Shown in pieces: positions 1-9,603 of a stretch of 52,728 nucleotides of DNA. The DNA is from DATJSN01 sp035504095 (lineage in GTDB: Bacteria; Planctomycetota; Phycisphaerae; WQYP01): NCBI GenBank assembly GCA_035504095.1, contig DATJSN010000056.1, positions 1-52,728 of the forward strand, given 5' to 3'. A program made the translations under genes and the position numbers. Position 1 is the stretch's first letter. Every line of letters begins with the position of its first letter. The notes beneath the pieces are model-generated. The model searched no databases and was not told the origin of the DNA. It was given only the letters and a program-made list of their open reading frames with translations.

Positions 1-78
1 AAAGGGAGATTTGACACAACAGCGTAGCCGCGATTTGAGATTTCATAGTTCAGATTTCAAAGGGATATTTGACACAAC
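1..78. repeat. Imperfect direct repeat at left edge
   Basis: A 20-base unit (AAAGGGAGATTTGACACAAC) at 1-20 recurs at 59-78 with one change (G to T). Each copy contains TTGACA, which could be a coincidental -35 match. The rest of 79-207 is AT-rich with no convincing reading frame; it lies before the LysM gene and probably holds that gene's promoter. I see no RNA gene here. Confidence 0.4.
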
Positions 79-207
79 GACACAACGAATCCGCAGATGG
101 CGCAGATTAACGCGGATTTAAAATTTGAGATTTAAAACTCAGGCTAGAGAGGCTATTCTACATTGACGGCACGATGGATCGTGCCAGCTACAAATCAGGT
201 TCTAAAA

Positions 208-1203
208 ATGGCAAAAAGCAGGGGTTCGAGATTATTTCGATCACGGGATTGGCTGCTTTGGACAATTGTGGCATTACTTGTGATATGGGGCGTAAGCCAG
301 GCTCTGCGGCTGGAATCAAACGTCCATACCATATTGCACGAATCAAATGTTAATGAACAAAGTATTCAGGAAGCCCAGCAAGATGAACCCTCGCCACCAG
401 TCATAACGCAGGCAGTCTACTTGTCCGCCCAACAGGCGGATCCGTCCGAGGCACAGGGCCCGGATCATTCGAATCATTCGGGCGCATTAGAAGTAATTGA
501 TCCCGGATTAATTGCGGCTACCGATGGCAAAATAACATTGGCGCATCAATTTATTGACCAGGGGGACATCCCGGCGGCGCGCAAAACCCTTAATAACGCG
601 CTGGATCAAATCGCGGATTTCGACATTCCTGAGGCCGATGACATTCGCCGGGAACTTACGCAAATGAACAGGAGCACTTTGCTCTCAAGCGGATTATTAC
701 CCAATGATCCGCTGGCCGGACTGATAACAGTCGGGCAGGGGGATACCATTGATTATCTGGCCAATCTTTACCGTATTTCCCCCGCCGAACTCTTATGGTT
801 AAATCCGCAGATCAATCCCAACAAAATGCCAGCGGGAACGTCATTAAAAATTATATCAGGACCGTTTGATGCACGCCTGATTCTTCATGCCGCACGACTT
901 GAGATATATGATCAGGCGACGTTCATTCTTTCCTATAACGTTGAATTTACTTCGCCCATACTTCCTTCGCCGGGGGAATATAATATTGTTTTGAGTCGTT
1001 TGGGAGACAGTGAATTGTCCGGAAAAAGGGCTATAACCGGTGGAGAACTGGTTATTGAGCCGGTCTCGGGTGATTTGCGGATGCGTCTAACCATTGCCGG
1101 TCCGCCAAAAAATTCGACGGACGTGGCCATGAACACTGAAGATGCGTCCGAATTGGTACGATTATTAAATATTAATTTTTCGCATGTGGAAGTGGCGCCT
1201 TAG
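208..1203 (+). CDS. Membrane-anchored LysM-domain protein
   Basis: The frame can be extended to a TTG at 163, but I chose the ATG at 208 because a basic stretch followed by one hydrophobic helix (WLLWTIVALLVIWGVSQAL) begins there, as in an N-terminal membrane anchor. The middle contains a single LysM domain, with ITVGQGDTIDYLANLYRISP followed by a WLNPQIN segment, which normally binds peptidoglycan or other N-acetylglucosamine glycans. The last part is a beta-rich region of about 120 residues that I do not recognise. The likely location is inner membrane with the LysM domain outside. Function beyond cell-wall binding cannot be read from the sequence. Confidence 0.75.
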   Translation: MAKSRGSRLFRSRDWLLWTIVALLVIWGVSQALRLESNVHTILHESNVNEQSIQEAQQDEPSPPVITQAVYLSAQQADPSEAQGPDHSNHSGALEVIDPGLIAATDGKITLAHQFIDQGDIPAARKTLNNALDQIADFDIPEADDIRRELTQMNRSTLLSSGLLPNDPLAGLITVGQGDTIDYLANLYRISPAELLWLNPQINPNKMPAGTSLKIISGPFDARLILHAARLEIYDQATFILSYNVEFTSPILPSPGEYNIVLSRLGDSELSGKRAITGGELVIEPVSGDLRMRLTIAGPPKNSTDVAMNTEDASELVRLLNINFSHVEVAP

Positions 1204-1280
1204 GGACTCTAACGAAACAAGACGGGGCACAGGCGCCTGGGAATTTCGGTCTTAGGAGTCTTTTCCAAGTAGATTTTTGC

Positions 1281-1286
1281 TATAAT
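1281..1286 (+). promoter_or_regulatory. Probable -10 box of the first zinc-ribbon gene
   Basis: A perfect TATAAT lies 20 bases before the ATG at 1307, and a GGAGG ribosome-binding site sits between them. No clear -35 hexamer is present. The second paralog has the same arrangement, which strengthens the call. Confidence 0.45.
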
Positions 1287-1306
1287 AAAGTGTACCGGAG
1301 GCGGCG

Positions 1307-2473
1307 ATGGCCATAGTGGTCCAATGCTTTCAATGCAGCACGATTCTGGAACTCGATGATGGATTTCGAGGTGGTGTAGCCCGGTGCAGCAATTGCGGGG
1401 CGCTGCTGCGTGTTCCCAAGGATGTTGCCACTACCGAAGTTGCCGGGCGTCCACGTGCCCCAAGCAGGCCGCAACCACTTCCCAAGGCGGCCTCTGATCC
1501 GGGCATTTCCAGCGGCGGTATGCGTGGTTCAGGTTTGCAACGCCGTCCCGGTGATCCGACGGTCAGCAGCGGAGCCTTTAGCCGCTCCCCGCGTCCACAA
1601 AGCCCGCCTATTCCCTCTCCAGCGATTCGGCAAAGCGGCGGGTCGGGGGCTTTACCACGAACCCGGGGACAAAAAGGGGACCAGACAAACTTTTTAAGTA
1701 AACCGCTAATCGTAGGGGTGTTTTTTGGCGCGATTGTTCTTACGATTGCCTGTGTGGCTATATGGCAACTGTTTAGTTCACATACACCACAGCAAAACAC
1801 TACTCCTCCAATAAGTTATTATCCTAATCAACCGGAGCCGGCGCCTGAACCGCCAGAGCCTGCACCTATTGTTCAGGAACCGCCAATCGTTTCCGGAACA
1901 TTACCAAGCGACTGGAATTTAGAGGACATTGGCGTGCCAATTCTTGAACCAAGTAAAGCAGGCTATGACCAAAATACGGATACGTGGACCATTGAAGGCA
2001 TGGGGCACGATGTTTATGGAAAAAATGATCAGTTTAGTTTTGTATATAAAAACTGGACCGGCGATGGGCAAATCAGCGCCAGAGTCATAAGCATAGCTGA
2101 TACCTTCGATTGGGCCAAAGCCGGCGTCATGTTTCGTGAGAGCGCGGATGCCAATTCTCCTTACGTCGACGTTTTTGGCACGCCGGAACAGGAAGGCATT
2201 GCCATGCAGGCAAGAGCCAACCGCGGCGGTTCTTCCTCAAACCATCAGATTCCCGGCATTACCTTGCCGGTTTATGTCATGATTCAAAGACAAGGGGATA
2301 AATTCACGGGATATTATTCCAAAGATGGAACGACCTGGACGCAAATTGAGACATTAACCGTCCATATGAACAACTCTATTTGTGTTGGAATGATGCTTGT
2401 GGCCCACAGTAAAACTCAAAGCTGCGCCGCCACTCTCGACAAAGTTACCATCACAACAACATTATCAAATTGA
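1307..2473 (+). CDS. Zinc-ribbon membrane protein with DUF1349-like C-terminal domain
   Basis: The N-terminus is a zinc ribbon with cysteines C7, C10, C27 and C30. A Pro/Ser/Arg-rich linker follows, then one membrane helix at about residues 133-157, a second proline-rich spacer, and a C-terminal beta-sandwich of about 190 residues. The latter resembles DUF1349/concanavalin-like domains (WAKAGVMFRES, FTGYYSKDGTTWTQIET). The expected topology places the ribbon in the cytoplasm and the lectin-like domain outside. The linker carries short repeated motifs (DPGISSGG, VSSGAFSRSPRP) also found in the next gene. The start is supported by GGAGG just upstream. The role is unknown; a ligand-sensing or surface-binding function is an inference. 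Confidence 0.7.
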   Translation: MAIVVQCFQCSTILELDDGFRGGVARCSNCGALLRVPKDVATTEVAGRPRAPSRPQPLPKAASDPGISSGGMRGSGLQRRPGDPTVSSGAFSRSPRPQSPPIPSPAIRQSGGSGALPRTRGQKGDQTNFLSKPLIVGVFFGAIVLTIACVAIWQLFSSHTPQQNTTPPISYYPNQPEPAPEPPEPAPIVQEPPIVSGTLPSDWNLEDIGVPILEPSKAGYDQNTDTWTIEGMGHDVYGKNDQFSFVYKNWTGDGQISARVISIADTFDWAKAGVMFRESADANSPYVDVFGTPEQEGIAMQARANRGGSSSNHQIPGITLPVYVMIQRQGDKFTGYYSKDGTTWTQIETLTVHMNNSICVGMMLVAHSKTQSCAATLDKVTITTTLSN

Positions 2474-2536
2474 CAACCTGTGTTTTTAATCAAGAGCGCA
2501 TGCCCAGGCGTGGTTGATGTCCTTAATACGCCATCA

Positions 2537-2567
2537 TTGTTCTGTTTGGGAGATTACACGGTATAAT
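2537..2567 (+). promoter_or_regulatory. Probable promoter of the second zinc-ribbon gene
   Basis: TTGTTC at 2537-2542 and a perfect TATAAT at 2562-2567 are separated by 19 bases, slightly longer than ideal. A TAGGAG ribosome-binding site follows before the ATG at 2593. Confidence 0.45.
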
Positions 2568-2592
2568 TTATGGCATAGGAGCAAACGAAGAT

Positions 2593-3642
2593 ATGGCGAT
2601 CGTTGTCCAGTGCTTCCAGTGCAGTAGTGTTCTTGAGCTTGATGACGGATTTCGGGGAGGCGTGGCGCGCTGCAGCAATTGTGGGACCCTTCTGAAAGTT
2701 CCTAAAGATGTGGGCGCCGCCGGAGCGCCTGGTGGTCCGCGCAACCCGGCTATGCCTCAGCCGCGGCCAAGGTCGGCGTCTGATCCGGGTATTTCCAGCG
2801 GGGGGTTTCGATCGGGGAGTGCCCACAGCCGCACGGGAGATACACCGGTAAGCAGCGGGGCATTTTCCCGTTCGCCGCGACCGAGAGCACCGGCGATACC
2901 TCAACCCGGCGTGTCTTCCGGGCGCGGCGGCGCTCAAATGGGAGCCGCCGGCGGCGATCAAAATGGCTCTTCTTTAAAATCCAAACAACCTTTACTGTTG
3001 TTGTTTGTTTTTATTGTCGGCGCGATTTTTTGTGTCGCGGTACTTGTCATCGTTCATGAACTTTCGCCCAAAAGCACGCAAATCATTGCTCCACGTTTGC
3101 CGGTTACTCCAAACAACAATGTAGTATCTAATGTCCCGAAATTTCTTGGTATTCCCATGGTCGGCACGCACGTTCTATTTGCGATCGACGGTTCCGCAGC
3201 CAATAGCGATACGTTTACTCTGGTGGCTGAGAATATAGAATATGCCGTCAAACACGGTATATCGTCGCAACATTACCGAGCACTGATCTGGAACAACGAT
3301 AATGGCGTTTCCGTGCCCAACCGTGGATGGGCACGAAGATCGAGTAACAGCACTGTATGGAAACCATTAACGGATTATGTTCCGGCTGGTGAGAGCGATC
3401 CGTTACAAATGATTTTGCGGTGCACTAAAATTAATCCGGTTGATCAGGTTATTGTGATTACAGCTCGCGAAGATCTCACCGATCAATTGATCAAACAAGT
3501 TGATGATTTGCAAATTCATGTGCGAATCGATGCGATTTCAGTCAATACGCCTTCAACGGTTTTGGCGCAAATTGCCGATGAACACAATGGGGTTTATCAG
3601 CAGGTATCAACGATCGACCTGCAAAATGCATTAGGCAACTAA
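2593..3642 (+). CDS. Zinc-ribbon membrane protein with VWA-like C-terminal domain
   Basis: This is a paralog of the preceding gene. The first 40 residues are nearly identical, with the same C7/C10/C27/C30 ribbon, and the linker is similar (DPGISSGG, VSSGAFSRSPRP, PGVSSG). A membrane helix follows at about residues 134-156. The C-terminal part differs completely: VLFAIDGSAANS followed by alternating helices and strands (DQVIVITARED, RIDAISVNTPS) resembles a von Willebrand A fold. The MIDAS motif is degenerate (DGSAA rather than DxSxS), so metal-dependent binding is uncertain. The pair looks like a duplication of the sensor/anchor half with exchange of the output half. Confidence 0.7.
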   Translation: MAIVVQCFQCSSVLELDDGFRGGVARCSNCGTLLKVPKDVGAAGAPGGPRNPAMPQPRPRSASDPGISSGGFRSGSAHSRTGDTPVSSGAFSRSPRPRAPAIPQPGVSSGRGGAQMGAAGGDQNGSSLKSKQPLLLLFVFIVGAIFCVAVLVIVHELSPKSTQIIAPRLPVTPNNNVVSNVPKFLGIPMVGTHVLFAIDGSAANSDTFTLVAENIEYAVKHGISSQHYRALIWNNDNGVSVPNRGWARRSSNSTVWKPLTDYVPAGESDPLQMILRCTKINPVDQVIVITAREDLTDQLIKQVDDLQIHVRIDAISVNTPSTVLAQIADEHNGVYQQVSTIDLQNALGN

Positions 3643-3670
3643 GGCTTTCTAATAAAATTAAGCAAGAATT

Positions 3671-5413
3671 TTAAGGTTCCGCCTTGTCGGAATGAGAGGT
3701 AAATTGGCCGGAATGCAGGGCATCAGGCAATTCCAGAAAAGCGTTTGCCAGGATTGGGTCTTGTTGGATTAACTTAACCGGATAAACGGGATTATTTTTG
3801 AAGGGATTGTACAGCGGATCACCAACATAGACGATTCTCCAGCCAACGACCGGCGTCGTCAGATAGTAAACTTCTGCCTGGGTAAATCGACCGCAAAGCA
3901 ACAAAGGAAAGAATTCTGATGGCCTGGGAAACGCGAACAGGTAAGGTTCATCCACTGCTCCGAGAGTACCGGTCACGCCACGCTCGATTAAATTGACACA
4001 CCATCCGGAATCAAATGGATTATGAAGCGTGGAAAGTTCATAACTGGCTATATGATAGGCTACACATCCCGGCAGCCATTGGCATGAATCGACATAATGA
4101 TGCACGGAATACCATCCACAATAGATGGCGGCATCCGGACAGTTAACCGCCTGAAGCAGCGCCGGTGTATTGTCCAAAACCACTTTCATGCCGGTATTGG
4201 TCTGAATCAGATGAGCGGCGTTGCGAATATCCTGGTCCATATTGCCATAAGCATCGGTAGTGGTTAATCCGCGGGCATCAAAATATGCCGTACCGGAGAG
4301 TCCTTTGGCTTGAACATTCATCGACGACTGGATCATTCTAATGACCATGTCCGGCGTGGGTGCATCAAGCCTGCTGACCATTAATGTTCTTTGAGAACTG
4401 TTTGCGGCATTGCTCCAGGTATCAATGAGCATAGGATTGGGAATCCAGGGCATTTGGTTATTGCCGGGATAAAGTAAAGTCATTAAATCGCTGTCTACCG
4501 CCGAAGGACCATTTTGCTGACTTAAGAAAAGAATTTCCGATGTCAGTTCCTTCGTCAATCCTAAAACCCCGAAATAGGATTCCTGAATATGCCGCATTTG
4601 CCGGCGGTTGTCAGGAAGATCGCTGCGCAGACTCAATTTGTTGTATTCTTCCACCGCGGTCTGAACTTCCAGACGTTCCTGTTGCATCACGTCGTCGGCT
4701 GCAGAATTGCCATTTCCATGAAGCATCTGAGTCATGCCGCCGACGCCGATATATTTGGTCATTAAGTCAATAAAATTCCTGGAAAGTTCATCTCGTTGAT
4801 CCAGTGGAGTCTGATTAATACGAGCGATGGCGCCACGAACAGCAGTTTGAAACTCCGTCATGAATGTCTCGACCGCGGCGGAAGTGGGTTCATAAACCGG
4901 GGATGGTGAACCGCCGGCAGAAGGTTGACTTTCGGGCGTTAGAATAAAATCCGGGGACTGCAATTGCTGAATACCCTGCTCTATCTGTTGTTCAGAATCC
5001 ACCAGTTGAGCCTTGAGATTCGAGAGTTCCGCCAACTGATCCGGTGATGGATTGTCTGCTCCAACGCGCAATGGCACGCCATACATGATGGCCAGGCAAC
5101 GAATGTCGTAGGCGTTTGAGAATTGCGTCAAATCATTGTGTATGGCTTGTGCAATATGAACGTTATAAAATCCGCGCGTAATGGTATCGGTATTAACGGG
5201 CAGGTCGAGAACAATGAGGTTTCGGTCGGGAATCTGCCGCACACGCATGTAATATTGGGCGACTTTCCAGGAGCCTTCGTCATTTTTATTTACAACGACG
5301 GCAACCTGATCGGGCGTGAGCGCGGACAACTTTGCAGAATAACAGCAGATTACCGTCGACACCATCACTATAAGCGTACAGTTAAAAAGGAATTTAAAAT
5401 CAGTCAGGTTCAT
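3671..5413 (-). CDS. TIGR03790-family secreted protein
   Basis: The N-terminus is a hydrophobic signal or anchor (FLFNCTLIVMVSTVICCYSA). It is followed by the typical opening of TIGR03790 proteins: VAVVVNKNDEGSWKVAQYYM, then VRQIPDRNLIVLDLP. Later segments (AIMYGVPLR, SGTAYFDARG, AIYCGWYSVHHYVD, GVTGTLGAVDEPYL) also match the family pattern. The family is found largely in planctomycetes, verrucomicrobia and relatives and has no established activity; the catalytic-looking segments suggest a hydrolase, which is an inference. An insertion of about 200 residues (roughly 110-310), rich in Gln and Ser, separates the two conserved parts. The gene converges on the preceding plus-strand gene with a 28-base gap. 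Confidence 0.75.
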   Translation of the reverse strand: MNLTDFKFLFNCTLIVMVSTVICCYSAKLSALTPDQVAVVVNKNDEGSWKVAQYYMRVRQIPDRNLIVLDLPVNTDTITRGFYNVHIAQAIHNDLTQFSNAYDIRCLAIMYGVPLRVGADNPSPDQLAELSNLKAQLVDSEQQIEQGIQQLQSPDFILTPESQPSAGGSPSPVYEPTSAAVETFMTEFQTAVRGAIARINQTPLDQRDELSRNFIDLMTKYIGVGGMTQMLHGNGNSAADDVMQQERLEVQTAVEEYNKLSLRSDLPDNRRQMRHIQESYFGVLGLTKELTSEILFLSQQNGPSAVDSDLMTLLYPGNNQMPWIPNPMLIDTWSNAANSSQRTLMVSRLDAPTPDMVIRMIQSSMNVQAKGLSGTAYFDARGLTTTDAYGNMDQDIRNAAHLIQTNTGMKVVLDNTPALLQAVNCPDAAIYCGWYSVHHYVDSCQWLPGCVAYHIASYELSTLHNPFDSGWCVNLIERGVTGTLGAVDEPYLFAFPRPSEFFPLLLCGRFTQAEVYYLTTPVVGWRIVYVGDPLYNPFKNNPVYPVKLIQQDPILANAFLELPDALHSGQFTSHSDKAEP

Positions 5414-5454
5414 TATCGCGCCAGCCGTCCCACAATTTTGAATAATAACTTTAT

Positions 5455-6660
5455 TTAATTCAGCCAGGGACGCCTGACGAGCGCGTCTATTGCCAGTCTG
5501 CTCATCGTGCGAATACCGATCGAAAGGGCGGTATCCGGAAAATCGTAATTAGAATTATGCAGCATAGGATATGTCCTGTGGCCATTTGGACGAGTTCCCA
5601 GTACAAAAAAACAGCCGGGTACTTTTTGAAGATACCAGGCAAAATCTTCGCTCCAGAGAAACGGATGATTCAGGTATTTAACCTTCTTTGAACCAAGTTC
5701 GGCAGAGGTTGTTTTCCAAAAAAAATCTGCAACGGTGGGGGTGTTAATCGTGGCCGGAGTTCCCGAAACAAATTTATAACTGATGGTACAACCATGTGCA
5801 TCCCCAACTGTTTTGCAGGTTTTATGGATCAGGTTCATAGCATTTTTACGTTTCGTTTCTTCGAAAGTTCTTAAGGTGCCGGTAAGGTGGGCAATATCAG
5901 GAACAATATTGGAGGCGGTGCCGGCGTGGAAAGTACCAAGGGTCAATACCACGGTTTGCGACCTGCCAAATAAGCCGGCAAAGGCTTCAGAAAGAGCCTT
6001 TACCAGGGTAGCAGCACAAAGTATTGGATCAATGCCCTTGTGTGGGTAAGCTGCATGGGTACCCTTGCCACGAACGCGAATTTCCACAGAATCCACCGCG
6101 GCGAGAAATACTCCCGCTTTGGACCCTACTGATCCGACGGGAAGTTCCGGCCAACCATGTAAACCAAAGATGGCTTTTACTCTGGGGTGGTCCAATACGC
6201 CGTCTTTACGCATTTCATATGCGCCATTAAACCCTTCTTCAGCGGGTTGAAAAATAAGTTTTACAGTTCCCGGCAGTGACTGGCGGATGGCTTGCAGAAC
6301 CGCCGCGGCTCCGAGTACAACGGACATGTGCCCATCATGACCACATGCATGCATCATGCCGGGACGTCTGCTTTCCCAGCGGGCACCAGTGGTTTCGGTA
6401 ACCGGCAGGGCATCCATTTCCGCCCGAAGGGCAACACAAGTTTCAGAACGCCCCTTGATGAGCGCGGCAATACCTGTTCCGCCGGCTAAGCCCGTCTGGA
6501 AAGGAATGTTCAAATTTCGCAATTCATGGGCAATTAATTTACATGTATCACGCTCCTGGTATCCAAGTTCAGGCATTTGATGCAATTGACGGCGAATTTG
6601 AACGGCATAGCGTGTGGCACGTGTAAACTTATCGGTGAGATTGATCAGTTCATTGTTCAT
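5455..6660 (-). CDS. M20-family amidohydrolase (N-acyl-amino-acid hydrolase type)
   Basis: The protein belongs to the M20D/hippurate hydrolase group. Visible motifs are IRRQLHQMPELGYQE near the N-terminus, ALRAEMDALPV, MMHACGHDGHMSVVLGAA with metal-binding Cys/His, and LIFQPAEEGFNGA with the catalytic Glu pair. HPFLWSEDFAWYLQKVPGCF supplies the C-terminal metal ligand region. Family members remove acyl groups from amino acids or indole conjugates in the cytoplasm. The open frame reaches 6729, but I prefer the ATG at 6660 because the family alignment begins close after it. The gene is divergent from the sugar kinase at 6823. Substrate cannot be assigned. Confidence 0.85.
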   Translation of the reverse strand: MNNELINLTDKFTRATRYAVQIRRQLHQMPELGYQERDTCKLIAHELRNLNIPFQTGLAGGTGIAALIKGRSETCVALRAEMDALPVTETTGARWESRRPGMMHACGHDGHMSVVLGAAAVLQAIRQSLPGTVKLIFQPAEEGFNGAYEMRKDGVLDHPRVKAIFGLHGWPELPVGSVGSKAGVFLAAVDSVEIRVRGKGTHAAYPHKGIDPILCAATLVKALSEAFAGLFGRSQTVVLTLGTFHAGTASNIVPDIAHLTGTLRTFEETKRKNAMNLIHKTCKTVGDAHGCTISYKFVSGTPATINTPTVADFFWKTTSAELGSKKVKYLNHPFLWSEDFAWYLQKVPGCFFVLGTRPNGHRTYPMLHNSNYDFPDTALSIGIRTMSRLAIDALVRRPWLN

Positions 6661-6822
6661 TGACTCACTGTGGGCAAAAGCTAGCGATTCGTATATTAAA
6701 TTGCAAATAGAGCAAGTTAGTCCGGCCAATTCCGATAGGTTAATTTATTGGCGGAGATCCAAGGTGCGGATTATGCTTGGTAAGCATATCTTTCGGCATC
6801 GCATGAATCATGGAGAATGGGT

Positions 6823-7956
6823 ATGACGGGTGAAGGACGCGGGGCGGTGTGCCAGTCGGCTTATTCGAAACTCAAGCAAGCAAAGATCCAAGGCGTTCAA
6901 GCCGTTATTGGTATGGATGGTTTTGTTGATGAAATCATCCATGTTGTGGACAAAAGACACAGCGCGGAAAAATTCGACCGGCTGGAAAATATTCGTGATT
7001 TTGCCAGACGAGTTGATGAAGCGGGAGGATGCAGCAGCAATCTGGAACTGGTCGTGAAAACACAAAAACTGGGCGGCAATGGCCCGATTATGGCCAATGC
7101 GCTATCAACATTGGGACTGGCTGTGACATATATTGGTAATCTGGGATATCCGGATCTGCATCCTGTCTTCAAAGAAATGGCGGACAAAAGCCGGGTCTTC
7201 AGCATTGCAGCGCCGTGCCATACCGATGCCCTGGAATTTTTGGACGGCAAATTGATGCTGGGTAAACTTTCCTGCACCGCGGAAATTAATTGGGAAAACA
7301 TCAAACACCGCATGGGCATTGCTGAATTAACAAAGATGGTTGATGGAGCAAGGCTGATTGGCACAGTGAACTGGACCATGTTGCCATTCATGAATGATAT
7401 CTGGGATCATCTGCTTACGGATGTTCTGCCATATGTAAGTAAATCGCCCAGACTGCTTTTCGTTGATTTGGCCGATCCGGAAAAGCGTACAAAAGATGAT
7501 TTATTAACAGGGTTAAAGAAACTTAGCCGCTTTGAAACATATCTACAGGTCGTGTTGGGATTAAATTTAAAGGAAGCGGTTCAAGTGTGTATGGTACTCG
7601 GTCTGGAAGTTGGAAATGATCCCGAGCGCCGAATAGAAACGATGGCCGTTGAAATTCGTAATAAACTCGCCATCAGCACAGTAGTCATTCACCCGCGTGC
7701 CGCCGCCGCCGCGGCAAATGCTCAAAATTCGGCTTACTTCAGCGGACCATTTATTGGCCAGCCGTTAATCAGCACCGGCGCCGGCGATCACTTCAATGCC
7801 GGATTTATATTCGGACAGCTATTGGGGTTCAATCTCATTGAGGCATTATGCACTGGAACAGCAATCAGCGGGTATTATGTCAGGACAGCGCAAAGTCCAA
7901 CGCTGGAGCAACTGACGGAATTTGTTCAGAATCTTCCAGCACCCGAGACGGAATGA
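6823..7956 (+). CDS. PfkB-family carbohydrate kinase
   Basis: This is a ribokinase-like kinase. The N-terminal GMDGFVDEIIHVVD and GGNGPIMANALSTLG correspond to substrate-binding strands. The C-terminal STGAGDHFNAGFIFG is the family signature, with the catalytic Asp in GAGD. A GGAG at 6812-6815 gives correct spacing to the ATG at 6823, so I prefer it over the in-frame ATG at 6817. Members phosphorylate sugars or nucleosides with ATP; the substrate is not evident. An Ala-rich run of RAAAAAAAN-type sequence near the C-terminus is unusual but intact. Confidence 0.8.
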   Translation: MTGEGRGAVCQSAYSKLKQAKIQGVQAVIGMDGFVDEIIHVVDKRHSAEKFDRLENIRDFARRVDEAGGCSSNLELVVKTQKLGGNGPIMANALSTLGLAVTYIGNLGYPDLHPVFKEMADKSRVFSIAAPCHTDALEFLDGKLMLGKLSCTAEINWENIKHRMGIAELTKMVDGARLIGTVNWTMLPFMNDIWDHLLTDVLPYVSKSPRLLFVDLADPEKRTKDDLLTGLKKLSRFETYLQVVLGLNLKEAVQVCMVLGLEVGNDPERRIETMAVEIRNKLAISTVVIHPRAAAAAANAQNSAYFSGPFIGQPLISTGAGDHFNAGFIFGQLLGFNLIEALCTGTAISGYYVRTAQSPTLEQLTEFVQNLPAPETE

Positions 7957-7995
7957 ATCGTCGAAACAAATGATTTCATATTGACGCCGGTCGTA

Positions 7996-9567
7996 TTATT
8001 CCTGTCGAATCGGCGGCATTGAGGGCATGGTGTTTTGATTCGCAGGCGTCAGTGGAGTAAAGGCGTCGACCAGCCGATTCAAAGGATCATAGACTACGGC
8101 CAAGGCAGCGTTGGGCAGAGCCAAAGCGACGGCGAGAACCAGCATTGCAGAGCCGGTCTTTATGCGTTCAACAACCATTCCTCTGATATAAATCCAGGCA
8201 CTTAATCGCAGCCACACTATTATGCTCAGCAAAGTGCCGACGGCAAATCCAGCAATAGCAAATAACGTGCTCCAATTGATGTGACTGGTGAGTAAAGCCG
8301 CCAGCCGAAGTTTAAAAACAAATCCACTCGTAAGTGGAAAACCGACCATGGAACCAACGGCTATAACGGCGCAAAAAGCCGCCAAAGGCTTCCGCGAAGC
8401 TGCCGCGGGTAAATCAGAAAACTCGACGACGCGTTCATTTTGAACCAGAACAAGAATCCCGGGAAAGGACAGGCCAATGGTCAGAACATATAAAATGACG
8501 TTACCGGCAATGGCAGCGCGGCCCGTATTGGTAAACATTTTTGAAATCATGAAAACAGCACCAATAGACAGCAAAAGTCCACCCACCAGCCCATTAGTCA
8601 GACGTCCGAGCATTCGCAAAAGATTCCGTTCAGCCAAAGCCGCGATGTTTGCCGAAATACAGGTTAGGACACCACAGACAATGAAATAGACGGCAAAGAC
8701 ATTAAATTTATTCGTAAACGAACCGCCGATTTGCTCCATCAGCGGAATAATCCGCAATATAAATGCAAAACAGGCGAGCACCGGCGCGGTGGCCGAGAAA
8801 AACGCCACGCCGGGGTCACAGGCTTCCTGAATATCAGCCATCCACAAATGAGCGGGAAAACAACCTGAAAAATATAAATATCCTGACAAAACCAGCAGCA
8901 ATCCAAGGGTGATCAGAACCCGCACATTGAACGGTGTAGTCGAAACAGAAGCAGGGTTAAACGAAGTCGTGTGAAATCCAAAATAATAAAGACTCGTTCC
9001 GTAAAAAATAATCGCCAGGCATACAAGTCCCCGAACACACATATTTAAAACCGCTTGTCTTCCAAGACGATTGGATCGTTGTGCAATAAGTAAAAATAAA
9101 GGCAGGGCGCCGGTGTTGATACCGACAAACAACATTAGAAAATTGTTGCTGGAGATCGCTAATCGCCAGCCGATGGCGCTTACAAGAATAAATATAAAGT
9201 GCTCCGGCAGATCGGTTCTGGATTTATTTTGTCCGGTTAATGATGTGAGCATAACGGAGAAAAGGGCACAACAGATAATAAGCAGTCCCAACAACCAGTT
9301 CATTGGATCCAGCAAAAGTCCGGAGCCCAGTGCTCCGGATGAATCTGGTTTTATCAGAGCTTCATTTTGGTCGGCGCCTGCCTGTTGAAGAACAGACAAT
9401 AAAGAAAGAGTCAAACCGGAAAAGGCAATTAAATTATAGTAGGTTCCCTGCCGTTTGCCCTGAATAATGGGGAGGGTGAGTAAAACAAAAATCGTTCCAA
9501 CAATAAATAACATGGGATAAACAGGAGAAAAGCCGTTCCAGTCAATGGTTGCCGCGACATTTATCAT
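7996..9567 (-). CDS. nuoN: NADH-quinone oxidoreductase subunit N-like (divergent)
   Basis: This is the last gene of the minus-strand nuoJKLMN operon, a hydrophobic antiporter-like protein of 523 residues with about 14 membrane helices. The alignment with NuoN is clear around LFVGINTGALPLFLLIAQ, FPAHLWMADIQE and the loop with LAERNLLRMLGRLTNG. Residues normally essential for proton transfer are changed: the helix-5 glutamate of GLE is Asn151 (GINTG), the helix-7 lysine before the FPxHxW motif is Phe, and the helix-8 lysine is replaced by Val (SATAPVLAC). GGAG precedes the ATG by 10 bases. It is probably part of a modified complex I membrane arm; proton pumping is doubtful. Confidence 0.8.
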   Translation of the reverse strand: MINVAATIDWNGFSPVYPMLFIVGTIFVLLTLPIIQGKRQGTYYNLIAFSGLTLSLLSVLQQAGADQNEALIKPDSSGALGSGLLLDPMNWLLGLLIICCALFSVMLTSLTGQNKSRTDLPEHFIFILVSAIGWRLAISSNNFLMLFVGINTGALPLFLLIAQRSNRLGRQAVLNMCVRGLVCLAIIFYGTSLYYFGFHTTSFNPASVSTTPFNVRVLITLGLLLVLSGYLYFSGCFPAHLWMADIQEACDPGVAFFSATAPVLACFAFILRIIPLMEQIGGSFTNKFNVFAVYFIVCGVLTCISANIAALAERNLLRMLGRLTNGLVGGLLLSIGAVFMISKMFTNTGRAAIAGNVILYVLTIGLSFPGILVLVQNERVVEFSDLPAAASRKPLAAFCAVIAVGSMVGFPLTSGFVFKLRLAALLTSHINWSTLFAIAGFAVGTLLSIIVWLRLSAWIYIRGMVVERIKTGSAMLVLAVALALPNAALAVVYDPLNRLVDAFTPLTPANQNTMPSMPPIRQE

Positions 9568-9603
9568 TTAAATGGTGCTCCATTGGATATGGAGAAGTTA
9601 TGG

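Noticed and set aside
1330..1800. Long minus-strand frame in the first zinc-ribbon gene
   Set aside because: Cys/Arg/Pro-rich shadow of a GC-rich coding strand; the plus-strand product has clear domains.
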